DNA of 50,980 nt from Silene noctiflora (GCA_009801015.1 VHZZ01000728.1:64465-115444), one strand, 5' to 3'. Shown: positions 35,941-47,150, counted from the stretch's first letter. The notes: a model not told the origin generated them from the sequence alone. Made by a program: numbers and translations.

Positions 35941-36758
35941 GGTACATAACCCATATAATAAATGAAATTTGAGCCAAGAACAAACAATGGACGATAAAAA
36001 AACACACAAATTGTAGCCATAATAGCTGATGAAATTAACAATTAAGTAGAACCACCGCACCAATTGAAAGTGTGTTAATGATTTTTCTCAATTTTATTTA
36101 ATTAATTAATTAATTAAATATAATTTTGGTATGACAAAACCCGGCAAACTTTACATAGCCCATTCATCCAACCAGATAATGCTACTAATTTATTAATGCT
36201 TAGTCCATGATTATATGTTCCCTCGGATTTATCCCAAATTTGAACCATATAATTCAACTGATCTCTTCATTATTCGCCTCCTACGTTTGGTAATACCTCT
36301 CATTTTCGTAAGGTACTAAGGGTGGAAATGGATCGTGTGGTCCGTGTCGGACCGTCTCTTGTGTTAGGTCGTGTATCACGTCGACATGTCGTATCCTAAG
36401 TTAAGTACCCAAGTCTGTATCTGGTTAGGGAGAGCATTGTGTCGTGTTTGTCAAAATTCGTATTGACGTGGTCATGTTTGAGCCAAAAAAAATCAATACT
36501 TACATTATGACAATACGCACAAGCCGTCGAACTTGAGCCAAAAAAAATTAGCTTTGATCGATTATTTTTTTCCTAAAATTTATTAAAAAAAAAGAAAAGA
36601 AAAAATTACATATTTTTTTTTTGTTGATTAGCCTTGCTAAATTTAAGGCAACCAATCCAACTAGTAACTGTATGACCTGATGATTCCAAAGCCCAGAGGT
36701 GCCCTAAAAAACCTGTACACGAAAGCCCACGAACTATCATGCTTGAAACCCGCTTAAT
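35941..36758. other. Intergenic with a short TTAA microsatellite
   Basis: A TTAATTAATTAA run lies at about 36098-36118. 36313-36480 is a GTGTCGG/CGTGTC-rich low-complexity patch, probably another decayed DNA element, without defined ends. Confidence 0.4.
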
Positions 36759-37478
36759 CAGACCAGGCAAAATTGGCCTGGCCTGACCCGAGACCCGGGC
36801 GTAAAACATGAGCTTGACCCAAACCTGAATTGACTAGACTATTATTCCCCGATCCGAATGTCTATTGTTTTATACTGATTATCGGAGTGTATATTAATAA
36901 TTTGATAATAGTTGACCCGAAAATTAGGGGTGTGCAAAACCGGATATCCGATACGGTTTTAGAAACCGTATCAGATATCCGGTTTTTTAAATCTCCTTTT
37001 TTAGTATCCTTATCCGATACGGTTTTTCCATATATCCGGTTTTCAGCCTCACTTATGTAATTTAATATTTTTTTTCTTTTATATGTGATGGTTTTTTTAG
37101 CAACTTAAGAGAGTAAATAACATATAAAGTTTAATACTAATAAGGTTTAATCACCAACATATTGGTTATTTTGTGATTTATGTATATATTTTAATATTTT
37201 ATTCTAGAAAAAAGACTACCGTATCGGATACCGTATATCCGGTTTCATATTTTGCCGATTCTTATCCGATACGGTTTTTAAAGAACCGTATCGGATATCC
37301 AGAAATTCGTATCGCGTATCGGATATGGATAATAAAACCGTATCGTATAATTTTGCTCAGCCCTACCGAAAATGACCCGATCTAGCCTGTTCTGACCTGA
37401 ACTCTTGCAAACCTGATATTAACCTGACCCGAACTGACCCAACCCGAATCAGCCTGGTTGACCCGTTTGTCAAGTCTA
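36759..37478. mobile_element. GGGTC-rich hAT-like element, split by a nested hAT
   Basis: The left end CAGACCAGGCAAAATTGG and right end GACCCGTTTGTCAAGTCTA are inverted family termini. The flanks CGCTTAAT (36751-36758) and CACTTAAT (37479-37486) match 7/8. Subtracting the inner element leaves about 270 bp, the size of the other copies. Confidence 0.7.
36925..37365. mobile_element. hAT-like MITE with perfect 8-bp TSD, nested
   Basis: The ends TAGGGGTGTGCAAAA and TTTTGCTCAGCCCTA are inverted repeats. CCGAAAAT flanks both sides (36917-36924 and 37366-37373). The interior has repeated, inverted CGGATATCCGATACGG blocks. Its 441 bp is non-coding; the frames found here are repeat translation. Confidence 0.88.
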
Positions 37479-38285
37479 CACTTAATAAATTATCTTAAAA
37501 AAAAAAAAAACACATATCAAAAACCTCTGTTTAGTCCCTCCAACCCCGCGAGAGCGAAAGATCGTTCTCAAGGAAGTTTTGTAATGAACCTCAATTGGCA
37601 ATGAGAGGAACGGTCGACTAAGATACACTAGCTAATGAAATGCGATAACGCTCCGTTCACACGCTGCAAAAAAACTCAACAATTCTCTCTTTTTACGTGT
37701 GTGTCATTGTAACTCTTCCACCAAATCGCGCTTACGCAGTCTAAGCCGCTATTGAAATCGACTCTACACCTAACTGTTAATAGTAAAAGTAGTCCACTAA
37801 CCTACAATCTAGACTACCAAGCTAACTCTACCAATGCGGGCAGAGCTCATTGGCGACTGGCGAGTAGGAAGAACTCTTGTCTCACACTTTTCATGCGTTT
37901 TGTTGGCGCTCTCGTCAGTCATCACCGGTGTCACACGTCACCATGGTGCTACTTTTGCACCATTTTGGTGGACCTAGTGAAAACTCCCGCGGCCCTTCTC
38001 CACACCATCCCCAGCACATCGCCTACATTTTTTATGTCCCAAGACGCTTCTCGACTTTGATACTCACTCAAACGATTCCCCTCTCGGTTGGGCCACACAT
38101 TAAATGAAGTTTCATTTCAGAATCAATTTCTAATAGGAAATTGAAGTATAACAAGCAATTAAGTAACTAAAATGATGATGAATCTTGTGGAAGAAAAGGG
38201 AGTCAACTATCAAACACCCTACAATATCAGAAATGTCACCTGAACTCTTCCTAAAATACTGTGCAGTTTGTATAACGGAAGTGCC
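37479..38285. other. Unidentified GC-richer block and TPS 3' flank
   Basis: 37540-38100 is clearly more GC-rich than its surroundings, with frames open for about 100 codons on the plus strand, but I recognise no protein. It could be a retroelement relic. 38101-38285 is probably the 3' UTR of the minus-strand TPS gene. Confidence 0.35.
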
Positions 38286-40951
38286 CTAAGTATCGAACAT
38301 ATACTCAGGCTTAGATTCCTGCAGCATAGATGGCACTCCAGCCAGTCCCTTAACAAGGGCGATTACTTCATCGGCGTCCTCCAGATAATACTTTGCCATG
38401 CTCGGTTTCTGACCCACTGTGCAGGCAAATATTTCCAGTTTTGCTGGTGATGAAAGGTCGGAAGTGGCCCGTGCAATACCCTCAAACATGTCTTCGTCAG
38501 ACCGGTCATCTCCAATGCATAACACAAAATCTGGGGCTTTACCCTCATTCCTCATTGTTGCTATGAGTTTTTCCACAGCAATGCCTTTGCTCACACCCTG
38601 GAATAAAAACCCAGATATAATTGATCAGATTTAGAGATACAAAGGTAGGATTGGAAGCAATGTCGATAGCTAATATAAGAGTGAGTAACCCAACTTGGTC
38701 GGGCCAGTTAGTTAAAACAAGAAATAATTACTCAAGGGTCTCAGGTATGGTAAAAAATCTTGGTATGAGACTTAAAGACGGAGTCAGTCCACATGGTCTT
38801 ATCTCAGTGGCAGCGCTATAAGTGTGGTTAATACCGCCTCAAATTCAGCTGGGTGAAGCTTATTTGAGGTCATGACATGGTGTCATAACCGATATCTGAA
38901 ATCATGGTCATGTTAGATGCTGCAGGGTCTACCGTCACGGCGTCATCCAAACAAAAGTGTACTTTTCAGACTTTCTGAATTTTCTAGAACTTTTAGGCAG
39001 TCCGGCCATGTGGATTGCATTCATAGTAACAAATAGTTTACCTGTGGTTTCACTTCAACAATATGCTTGCCACGTTTAACATCAACAGGTTCATTAGCAA
39101 GCACATTCTCTAAATGATCAAGTAGCTCTTTCGACTGGGTTACCCCAAACTCATAGGAAGAATCTTGATAATGCCACACCAAAGCAGTTTCCTTTTGCTC
39201 TATGAAAGATCCATCTGTAGCTTCTGCATAACTCTCCATAATCGGAATGACAATCTTTTTCCAATCGAAATCAGTTCCTTGCATGCTTGACTCCCATGGA
39301 GAGCTACTACTCCACCTACAAAGAAAGAAAAGAAATCACTCTGATGAGTACTGTGTACATATACAAATTGGCAAACCAACCACAATGTTCAGGTTAGCAA
39401 GTAATGTACAAGCCACAAGGCCAGTCCTGATTCTCATCAATATTTAATACGGTTCATTTATTTACAAATAATTAGAACAGTCTCAAAGCAGATTGTCTGA
39501 TATGAGAATTTGAGTTTAAAAGTACCTAGTAAAGTAACCATGCTCTGCTGATAGCCCAAGCTTATCACATTGAGAGAACCACTTGCCGAGGACCTCTCTA
39601 TCTCGTCCACTCACAATGAAGACACTATTTCTTGGATCATTGCATAAACTACTCAAGATTGAGATTACATTAGAGCTCGGAGCTTCATCTACCAATGCTG
39701 ATGATGTCATGGTACCATCATAGTCCAGTAGAATTAACCTACTACTAGTGTTGTCATACGCCGTTTTAATGCAATCAACCGATAGTTTTCTGAAGTCGGG
39801 AGGTAGAGCCACAACCCTAAACATCAAACCAAACCCGACACCCCAACACCTCTTGGAGAAATGGTCTCCACAAGCCCTTACAAGATCCTGATCAAAACTC
39901 CTAGCCCAATATCCAATATCATGGGAACTTACATACTTGTAATGCTTCTCATGTCTCAGGTGTTTCTCCATGTCACTCATTATGATTGCCTGGTGCATTG
40001 ATTCAGCAAGTTGTTCCACGTTCCACGGATTAACCCTTATTGCCCCGCTAAGTGACGGTGAACAACTAACAAACTCCGAGAAAATTATAACACTCCTTTT
40101 GCCCTCCCCGAGAATTGGACTCGCTTGGCGGCACACANTATACTTGTAAGGAACCAAATTCATTCCATCCCTCAAACAGTTGAGCATGCAACACTCAGAT
40201 ATTGCATAATATGCAGCCTTTTCCAAAGTCGAAACATTCTCATTGATAAAAACAATTGGTTCATAACCTGGCTGACCATACTTCTCATTAGTCTCCTTAA
40301 CAATATGATCGATCTCTCTTTGAAGCGCGAGGACATCCTCTCCTTGACTTCTAGCCGGGTTTGCAATTTGAACAAGAACCAATGCACCCCTTAATAATGG
40401 CTGTGTTTCCAAGAGATGTTTCAATGCTAAGAACTTGAAAGTAATCCCTTTAAGCACATCCATATCATCAACACCAACTATCACAGTCTTTCCCTCGTAT
40501 TTCGCCTTTAACTCCATAACCCTCTTAGTCGTCTCATCCGACGACATCAAAGACTTCAACTGACCCATATGAATCCCAACTGGCAAAATCTTGATACTCA
40601 CAGTTCTACCATAATACTCCACCCCAAGATAACCTCGTTTCGACTTATAATCCANTTTAAACACCCAATATAAAGAAAATCAATATCTGGGTCTAAACCA
40701 TCTTTAAGTTGAAAATAAAGAGAATCTTCATCATACTCAAACCTCCATTGTTGATCATGTTTGAAAGCTTTAATTGGAAGTTGATTTGCAACTATGATTC
40801 TTCTTTGTACAATTGGTTTTGATCTTGGAGAATCAAATTCATCAAACTCAGGAATAATCCCAGGAATTGTCATCACTGATGGGATTTTTTTACCTATTCT
40901 TTGGTCTAATTCAGGTAATTCTGCAAGATTAAAACAAGGTCTTGAAAGCAT
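38286..40951 (-). CDS. TPS: Class II trehalose-6-phosphate synthase/phosphatase-like protein, internal gap
   Basis: Class II TPS proteins have a GT20 synthase-like domain fused to a TPP-like domain and act mainly as regulators in trehalose-6-phosphate/SnRK1 signalling. Three exons (40951-39526, 39315-39042 and 38597-38286), the usual class II layout, have GT/AG borders and fitting phases from Met to TAG. The start MLSRPCFNLAEL and RRIIVANQLPI are typical. SKRGYLGVEYYGRTV, PVGIHMGQL, DGMNLVPYKY and SPSLSGAIRVNPW mark the synthase-like part; LLDYDGTM, IVSGRDREVLGKWF and GDDRSDEDMF mark the phosphatase-like part. Between IGCLK and the following LDYKSKRGY about 165 residues of the family are missing, exactly at the N at 40655, and the frame shifts there. 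I infer an assembly gap shown by one N, though a real deletion is possible. Subtype not assigned. Confidence 0.88.
40138..40138. other. Single ambiguous base in TPS exon 1
   Basis: The minus-strand codon ANT lies in YKY-X-VCRQ. Family members have Ile here (ATT would fit). Reading frame and spacing are normal, so this N is one unresolved base, unlike 40655. Confidence 0.7.
40655..40655. other. N at a probable collapsed assembly gap in TPS exon 1
   Basis: On the minus strand ...GGGTGTTTAAA, then N, then TGGATTATAAGTCG. The base lies exactly between two family segments normally about 165 codons apart. Confidence 0.65.
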
Positions 40952-40990
40952 GATTCTTCTTCTTCTTTATTTAAAATTTTGAATTAAAAT

Positions 40991-41180
40991 TGAAAACCCA
41001 GTAATTAAAAGTATCAAAGATTGTAACTTTATAAAAAAAAAAAAAAAAAAAATTGCAATTTAAGTGAAAACCCAGTAATTAAAAGTATGAAATATTGTAA
41101 CTTTACAATAAAAATTGCAATTTAAGTGAAAACCCAGTAATTAAAAGTGCGAAAGATTGTAACTTTACAATAAAAATTGG
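40991..41180. repeat. Three tandem copies (about 62 bp) upstream of the TPS start
   Basis: Units starting TGAAAACCCAGTAATTAAAA at about 40991, 41065 and 41127, each containing GATTGTAACTTTA or a close variant. The first copy is lengthened by an A run at about 41032-41051. They lie 40-230 bp before the TPS start codon, so in its leader or proximal promoter. Confidence 0.8.
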
Positions 41181-41252
41181 ATTTTTAGATAGATTTTATC
41201 GGTGGGTATTTAAGATGATGATGAGAGCAATGAGCTTCATGTGAATAGTTTA

Positions 41253-41420
41253 TAGTTTAATAGTTTAATTTAATTTAATTTAATTTAATTAAATGAGTGT
41301 GAGAAAATGGGGGAATTAATTAATAGAGTTAATTAAGGAAAGGTTTTGGATAAGGAAGATAGAAAGGATATATATTGTGGATTGAATTGATTATGATGAT
41401 GATGATGATGATGATGATGT
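41253..41420. repeat. TTTAA and GAT microsatellites in the TPS upstream region
   Basis: A TTTAA-type run lies at about 41253-41292 and a run of about nine GAT units at 41393-41419. Both lie in the presumed TPS promoter or leader. Confidence 0.75.
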
Positions 41421-42795
41421 TGGGTTGGATACATGTGAAAAATGAAAATAAATGAGAAAATGGGAAATTGGAGATTTTGTATTGTAGGCTGAAGATGGTG
41501 GTTTCTATGTATTTTTGGATATATACTTCTATAAACAATTAAAGGAACAAATAAGTTGGACTTTGGTGATAAGTATTGTCTACTCTTTTTTTGCTTCTAG
41601 GTTTCTTAGCACTTTCTGCTCTCTATACCTCACGTGGAAAATACAACAAGGTATGTAGTACAGGCAAAACTGACCCCGACTCGAATGACCTGATCTGACG
41701 TGCGCTCAAATTGAAAACTCAAATTTGACTTGAAATACAAATTGACCCTTATTTATTCCCGCCGATCTGAAAAGTTGAAGTGAGCTTAAAATGATTGAAA
41801 TGTTGAATGAAGCTAAAACAAAATTGAAATGAGTTGAACTGAACTAACGGAATTGAACTGAACTGAATCGAATGAAGTTAAACTAAATTGAGCTGAATTG
41901 AAATAAGTCAAAGTAAGTTGAACGAGACTTAAAATTAACCCGTAAAAAATAACACCTAACTCATATATGACCATCTTAAACATTATGGTATGTTTAGTAA
42001 ACGGTACAGTAAAAAGACTATACAACCAGTTGTATTGGTTGTATATAAAAGAATCTGAGCTTTGTAATGAATTATTTGAGCTTAAACTTATACATTACAA
42101 ACTTTATTTGAAAGAATCTGAGCTTCATTATAAAAAAAATTGGTTTTAAAAAATTATAATGAAACTCAAGAATAATATATATAAGTTCAATTACATTTTA
42201 ATTTTGACATCGAAAGATTTAAATAAAAATAAAAAATTATAAAAGCTCGAAAAAAATACACAAACTCGGCTAGATTTGTTGTGGTTGTTACATAGTAGTA
42301 TTTGTGTAGAGGTATATTGAGAATTTTTTTGACATATTTACAATTTTAAATATATTTGATTAATCAATCTAGTATTTTTGGTGCATGGCAAACAATACAC
42401 TTTGCAAGAAATGACACAATTTACTAAATAAAATTGTTGGTTACAAAACAACTTATGTAAATCTGTTGATTTAAATATACTAGGCAATGTTCGGTAATAA
42501 AATCAGTCATTATAATCTGCTTGAGCAATCAGTTTTTGCCGATGATAGTACGTCGAATGCCAAATAAGGCACAAGGGTTCTAGTATAATAACATAATTCT
42601 GTTGATTAAGATTGATTGCACACATTAACATACAGGTTTGACTCGTACATGATTCGCCGGTGGCCTGGTGTCAAATAGATGTTTGAGTGATTGTTGCAAG
42701 CTTAACTATCTTTAACTTGAGTTGTTCTGTAATTTATAGAAATGGTTTGGATTACTACGGTTTAAACAAATCTTGATATATATATAATAGTAAAA
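41421..42795. other. Intergenic with a GACTGA/GAACT array
   Basis: 41660-41760 is a TGACC-rich patch and 41770-41950 a GAACTGAACT-type array. The rest is AT-rich with no supported gene. Confidence 0.4.
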
Positions 42796-42992
42796 CAAAG
42801 CGTCTTGCTTGTGATGGACACTATCCGTCACAAGTTAAAGACGGGTAGTGTCCCTCTCACAATAAGACAAGTGGAGGGCAAGTGGTAGAGAAATGGAGCA
42901 CCCCATGGATAGTGTCACTTGCATATTGTGAGAGGGGCACTATCCGTCTTTAGCTTATGACGGATAGTGTCCGTCTTCAATGGGAATTTGTG
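42796..42992. mobile_element. MITE with long inverted arms (GGACACTATCCGTC)
   Basis: The left arm (CTTGTGATGGACACTATCC, then AAGACGGGTAGTGTCCCTC) is mirrored over about 60 bp by the right arm (GGGCACTATCCGTCTTTAGC, then GACGGATAGTGTCCGTCTTC). The flanks ATAGTAAAA and ATAGTGAAA match 8/9, which would fit a Mutator-type 9-bp duplication. A relative lies at 33108-33245. Confidence 0.7.
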
Positions 42993-43159
42993 ATAGTGAA
43001 ATCCAAATCATTAATGCAAATCCAACCCAAAGTATTTATCTGCTAGGTCAAGTAAAGGAACCCAATTCCAAGAGAAAACAAAGCCAGTTCATATGATATC
43101 AAAGAAGATATTGGTAAATAATTGGAGATTACTAATTTAGATGGCAATGCCTTATGTAT

Positions 43160-43267
43160 TAGGAGTGGTCAAATAGACGGGTCGGGCTGACCCGAGGGCA
43201 GCGCGGGCTTGGGACACGCTGTAGGTAACCCGAGGGGTGGGTCAGCCGTTATGTTTGACCAACCTTA
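43160..43267. mobile_element. Short GGGTC-type hAT-like MITE
   Basis: The ends TAGGAGTGGTCAAA and TTTGACCAACCTTA are inverted repeats around GACGGGTCGGGCTGACCCG. No clear target-site duplication. 108 bp. Confidence 0.5.
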
Positions 43268-44091
43268 TTAGTTTACTTGGTACTTCTCTTAAAAGTTGAC
43301 CTTACCAACCCTTTCTTTGGTTTAAAAAGTTTGAAGTCCATACACAAGATCAATGTGTAAGAGATGAATGTGTAAGAGATAAAATCATAAAATGATGATG
43401 GAAATTAAACAACGTATCTACGCATGCTTCCTAATTGTTGGCCAAATTAAAGGCGTGAATATGATTCGTCCACATCTAATAAGAAAACCATGTCGAGCTC
43501 TATCCTCTACGTTGACATTTTTTGAAAAATTAAACCCGGCAAGACTTCTATAAAGTCAGATTGCATGTTCCCGATTCCATTTCCTCAACTTTTCACTTTA
43601 AATGGTGAGACAACTTACAATTACTGTTCTTTATTATTCACCAATTTCGATTTAAACCCGCGCGATTAAAGTAGATGTGAAAATAAAAGAACTTGTGAAA
43701 GATTTTGAACTAAGACTGTCTTAAGCAAGCTCCAGTGTTTACTATTTGAGGTAAGTAAATAAACTTTCAAGTGTACATGACAACCACGTTTACGAATATC
43801 ATGTTATCTGTCATGCATTTCAGCTTTCAATGTGGTAATAGATAGAGGTGATAATCAAGTCGGTTAAGAGCAAGTCGAATGGAGGTTTATAGTCGCGAAT
43901 TTGAAAATAAAGTTCTTCCTATTGTGGTTATCATTGAGTTTGGAATTCTAACCTAACACTACCTCTATCGGTAAACTACCTAGAATATTACAATGTTTTT
44001 TTAGTGAAAAGAAGCGGAATTAATTCAAAACTAAACCTAAAAGATCACAGTGTGATAGCTAAAAGATATGAGCAATATTTACATGATCACA
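43268..44091. other. Intergenic, nothing supported
   Basis: AT-rich; no gene or bounded element recognised. Confidence 0.35.
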
Positions 44092-44106
44092 AGATATTAT
44101 TCTAAG

Positions 44107-44238
44107 AACCGAAGATGCTTTAATCTAGTGGTTAAGATTGAGGTATACTGGACAATAGCTCCCAGTTTCAAACTCCTCTCCTCTATTGTAATACGACTAA
44201 CTTACTAAGTGAGCGCTTCGTTAAAAAAAAAAAAAAAA
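44107..44238 (+). mobile_element. Full-length tRNA-type SINE with 15-bp TSD
   Basis: AGATATTATTCTAAG occurs exactly at 44092-44106 and 44239-44253. Between them are an A-box-like TAATCTAGTGG (44121-44131), a B-box-like GTTTCAAACTCC (44165-44176) and a terminal A run of about 16. The short length, pol III boxes, poly(A) tail and long perfect target-site duplication together define a SINE. Confidence 0.9.
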
Positions 44239-44449
44239 AGATATTATTCTAAGTGTGAATTTTGGAACAATATTCTTAAGTCTTAACAACAGGTCTAAGT
44301 GTGTTAAGTCGTATAAGATTCAGGCCGTGTTACTTCAAGAACTGGTTGAGTCAGCTATAGTTCATGTCAGGTCGTTGTTGGTCCAATTTCAGTGGATGAC
44401 AAGTCATATTCGATTCTGTTCGGGTCAATATAATACCGAGTCAGATTAT

Positions 44450-44491
<42 letters not shown>
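44450..44491. repeat. AT microsatellite
   Basis: About 20 AT units, directly abutting the solo LTR that starts at 44492. Confidence 0.9.
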
Positions 44492-44496
<5 letters not shown>

Positions 44497-44681
44497 AAGT
44501 CTCTTCTCATATGTGTGTGAGGGGTATTCTCTCACATCGATAGAATAATAACAAAGGGAGTAGCTTATAAGTAAGTGAGTTACTCCTCCTATCAACAATT
44601 GGTTTATATGATGGAACCTTACTTGCTTGTGGGCCGATTAAATGCACCTAATTCTACAAACCCGCTGCGGAGGACTCAACA
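44492..44681. mobile_element. Probable solo LTR (190 bp)
   Basis: The sequence starts TGTTGAAGTC and ends GGACTCAACA, so it has TG...CA ends inside a TGTTGA/TCAACA inverted repeat. It contains CTCTCACATCGATAG, like the CCCACATCG block common in plant LTRs. TATAT flanks both sides, but this is weak evidence because the left side is the AT microsatellite. The size suggests a TRIM-type element. Confidence 0.6.
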
Positions 44682-45233
44682 TATATAATCGGGGGAACTG
44701 AGTATTATTGTAAGAACATTTACCCCCTTTAGGCTAAAACCGTTTGAACTGAACTTAATTAGCCTTCAAACATTTGGACATTTGGTGAGTTCCGACTTCC
44801 AAGCAAGCACAATGGAATTTGCTGTTTGCTTGTCGATTAAACCACGCACCAAAAGAATTAAGATGACTTTTAGGTACATCCATGCATGATTTTTCTAAGT
44901 CTTATCTTATTTCTTTTAACGTAGGACCAATTTGCTTTGGTTTATAGTAAATCTATACGCCCCAATTACTCCGTAATTAAAACTAAATTGTTGGTGGAAA
45001 ACGACACATCATTAAAAACACAACCCCATTAAAAAGGACCACTAACTTAAACATTGGTACACGGAATTCAAAATTTCGATTTGTCTTGTGATGCCAAAAC
45101 GACTAGTTTTGTGGATGAGCCTTTAATCTTTTTAAAGACTTGTTTATATGCATTATCTCTTTAGCTATAGATTTATATGTCCCACATAGATTATCAGGAG
45201 ATATATGGGATTGGACTTTATCTATTCCATTTG
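44682..45233. other. Intergenic, nothing supported
   Basis: AT-rich; no gene or bounded element recognised. Confidence 0.35.
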
Positions 45234-45241
45234 GTTGTTAT

Positions 45242-45468
45242 TCAACCTGGAAAACGGGTTAATTGGGTCAGGTTCGAGTTGGTAAGAATTCGAATCGGAT
45301 TGGTTTTGGTCGGTCATTTTGAATTATCATATTATCGAGTTATTTAGGGATAATGATAATTCGCAAATATATGCATGCGGGTCTAGTCATATTGGTACCA
45401 GTTCTCTATTAGGTATCTGGTAGGGTACATATCAGGTTATTCTTGTCATTTCATGTTTGACAGGTCTA
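45242..45468. mobile_element. GGGTC-rich hAT-like element with perfect 8-bp TSD
   Basis: The ends TCAACCTGGAAAACGGGTT and TTCATGTTTGACAGGTCTA are flanked by GTTGTTAT on both sides (45234-45241 and 45469-45476). 227 bp, non-coding. Confidence 0.85.
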
Positions 45469-45614
45469 GTTGTTATATCCGCTAGACCATGCTACAATAC
45501 CATGCCCATTAATCAGTTTTAAGAAAATTGTTTAACACGGAAACAAATATGTCCGGGTACATAAGAGTAACACATTTTTTTATTCACTAAATTGACAGAG
45601 TTATGAAGAGCATA

Positions 45615-45872
45615 CTCCCTCCATTCAACTCCACACTACCACTATCTATTTTGCACACTATTCACAAGCGTGTATTCAAATTCAATTTTCTCTCAATACG
45701 TAAATGACATTATATTCATGTGGGATCTTGTTTGTTTTGTTTTTACGAGTATATTATAAATATCTAACTTTTATAATTTTTGTTAATACGTAGCTAACGA
45801 TATTTATCGCGTAAAATACGTCTTGGCAAACGTGAAAAAAGAAAGTGGTAGTATAGAGTTGAATGGAAGGAG
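45615..45872. mobile_element. Stowaway-like MITE
   Basis: The left end CTCCCTCCATTCAACTCCAC is mirrored by the right end TAGAGTTGAATGGAAGGAG. The inverted repeat continues through ACTACCACT/AGTGGTAGT, with TA on both sides. 258 bp. Confidence 0.85.
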
Positions 45873-46283
45873 TATATAAGAAGAAGAGGAAAAAAAGTAA
45901 AAAGGAGAGAACTTTTTCCAAGCCTTTTTATTCACTAAATTGAACTATACCAAAGGTAGGAACTAGGAAATTAAACACCATTTCTTGTCTAAAATCATCT
46001 TACTTTAAGACGGTTTTTATACTCGTTCAAATAGAGGTAAAAATATAAGGAATTTACGAAAAGTTTTAAGTTAAGACGGTCTTGACTAGACCAACTAGCT
46101 AAGGTAAGAAAACCATTTAGAATTATTAGGGAAAGGAACTAGATGCATTGTATTTACGGAAGAAGTTACTAGATGTTGAGATGCATTTACTAGCCATTAA
46201 TAGGACTTTCCATCTCCCAAACTTTGTAATCTATATTACCAGTGGTTAATCAAATGGAAAGACCAGAATTGATCCTTCTCAAA

Positions 46284-46742
46284 TCTCCTACATACTAAAA
46301 GATTAACAACTCTCCAATTTTCCCGCCTAAGTGAACATACTACTATACAATATCTTCTTCCTAATTAATTGATCATACTATCTATATTTACTATATTTAT
46401 TAATGAATAATATTTGCCTCCTAATTAATTTTATACCATAAATATTTAGGGAAATGATAAATACAACCCACTGGGTTGTATTTAAGGAGAAATAAATACT
46501 TAATACATGCATTAATTACATTGATTCATGCGTAATTTATTCTCTAATTTCTAAATTAATACCAAATTTGAAAGAGTATTAAATGCTTAAATATTTATTA
46601 TAACTATTGTGACACAATCTTTCCATAAATTATTGTTAGCCACATTTCAAAATGGAGTTAAATATCATCTTAATACTCAGAGTCTCTAATATTTTTATCT
46701 AAAAAGACCGCGCTACGCGCTGTAGCGCGGGATCTAAACTAG
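46284..46742 (+). mobile_element. Small Helitron carrying a nested MITE
   Basis: Begins TCTCCTACATACTAAAAG after A and ends CTAG (46739-46742) before T. The 8-bp-stem hairpin CCGCGCTA...TAGCGCGG lies at 46708-46730. A relative of the MITE at 29825 lies inside at about 46455-46595. It is the same family as the minus-strand Helitron at 16386-16719. Confidence 0.82.
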
Positions 46743-47142
46743 TTTACGAGTAAATACAAGTATATTGACATGTGACTAAATTATGTCTAAATCGAATCAG
46801 TTGAGAGCTAAAACAGGACATGTACTGTGGAGAATTGATTTGCAATAAAAAGTGTAATTTTCAACCATTTTGTTAGTCTAACCTTATCCATTAAACAGAG
46901 AAAGATTTAAGTTACGTAATCCCCATAACCTTAATTAACGGAGTTGATTTAATTCAACATACGACTCCAATATTTGACCCGTCTTTGAATATGTGCAAGC
47001 TGCCACTCATCCAATGAATTCCCCCAACAAAATGAGAGCAACTCAATTTTAAGAAAAGAAGCTCCATCCTTGAATCAATTTATATATAATAGAAAATGTG
47101 AATAAGAGAGAAAAAACTCTTAACACTTCCATCAAATGAGGA
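46743..47142. other. Intergenic, nothing supported
   Basis: AT-rich; no gene or bounded element recognised. Confidence 0.35.
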
Positions 47143-47150
47143 GTTGCAGG

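Noticed and set aside
36313-36480. GTGTCGG-rich patch as another hAT-like element
   Set aside because: TAAGGGTGGAAATGG looks like a left end but no inverted right end or duplication was found.
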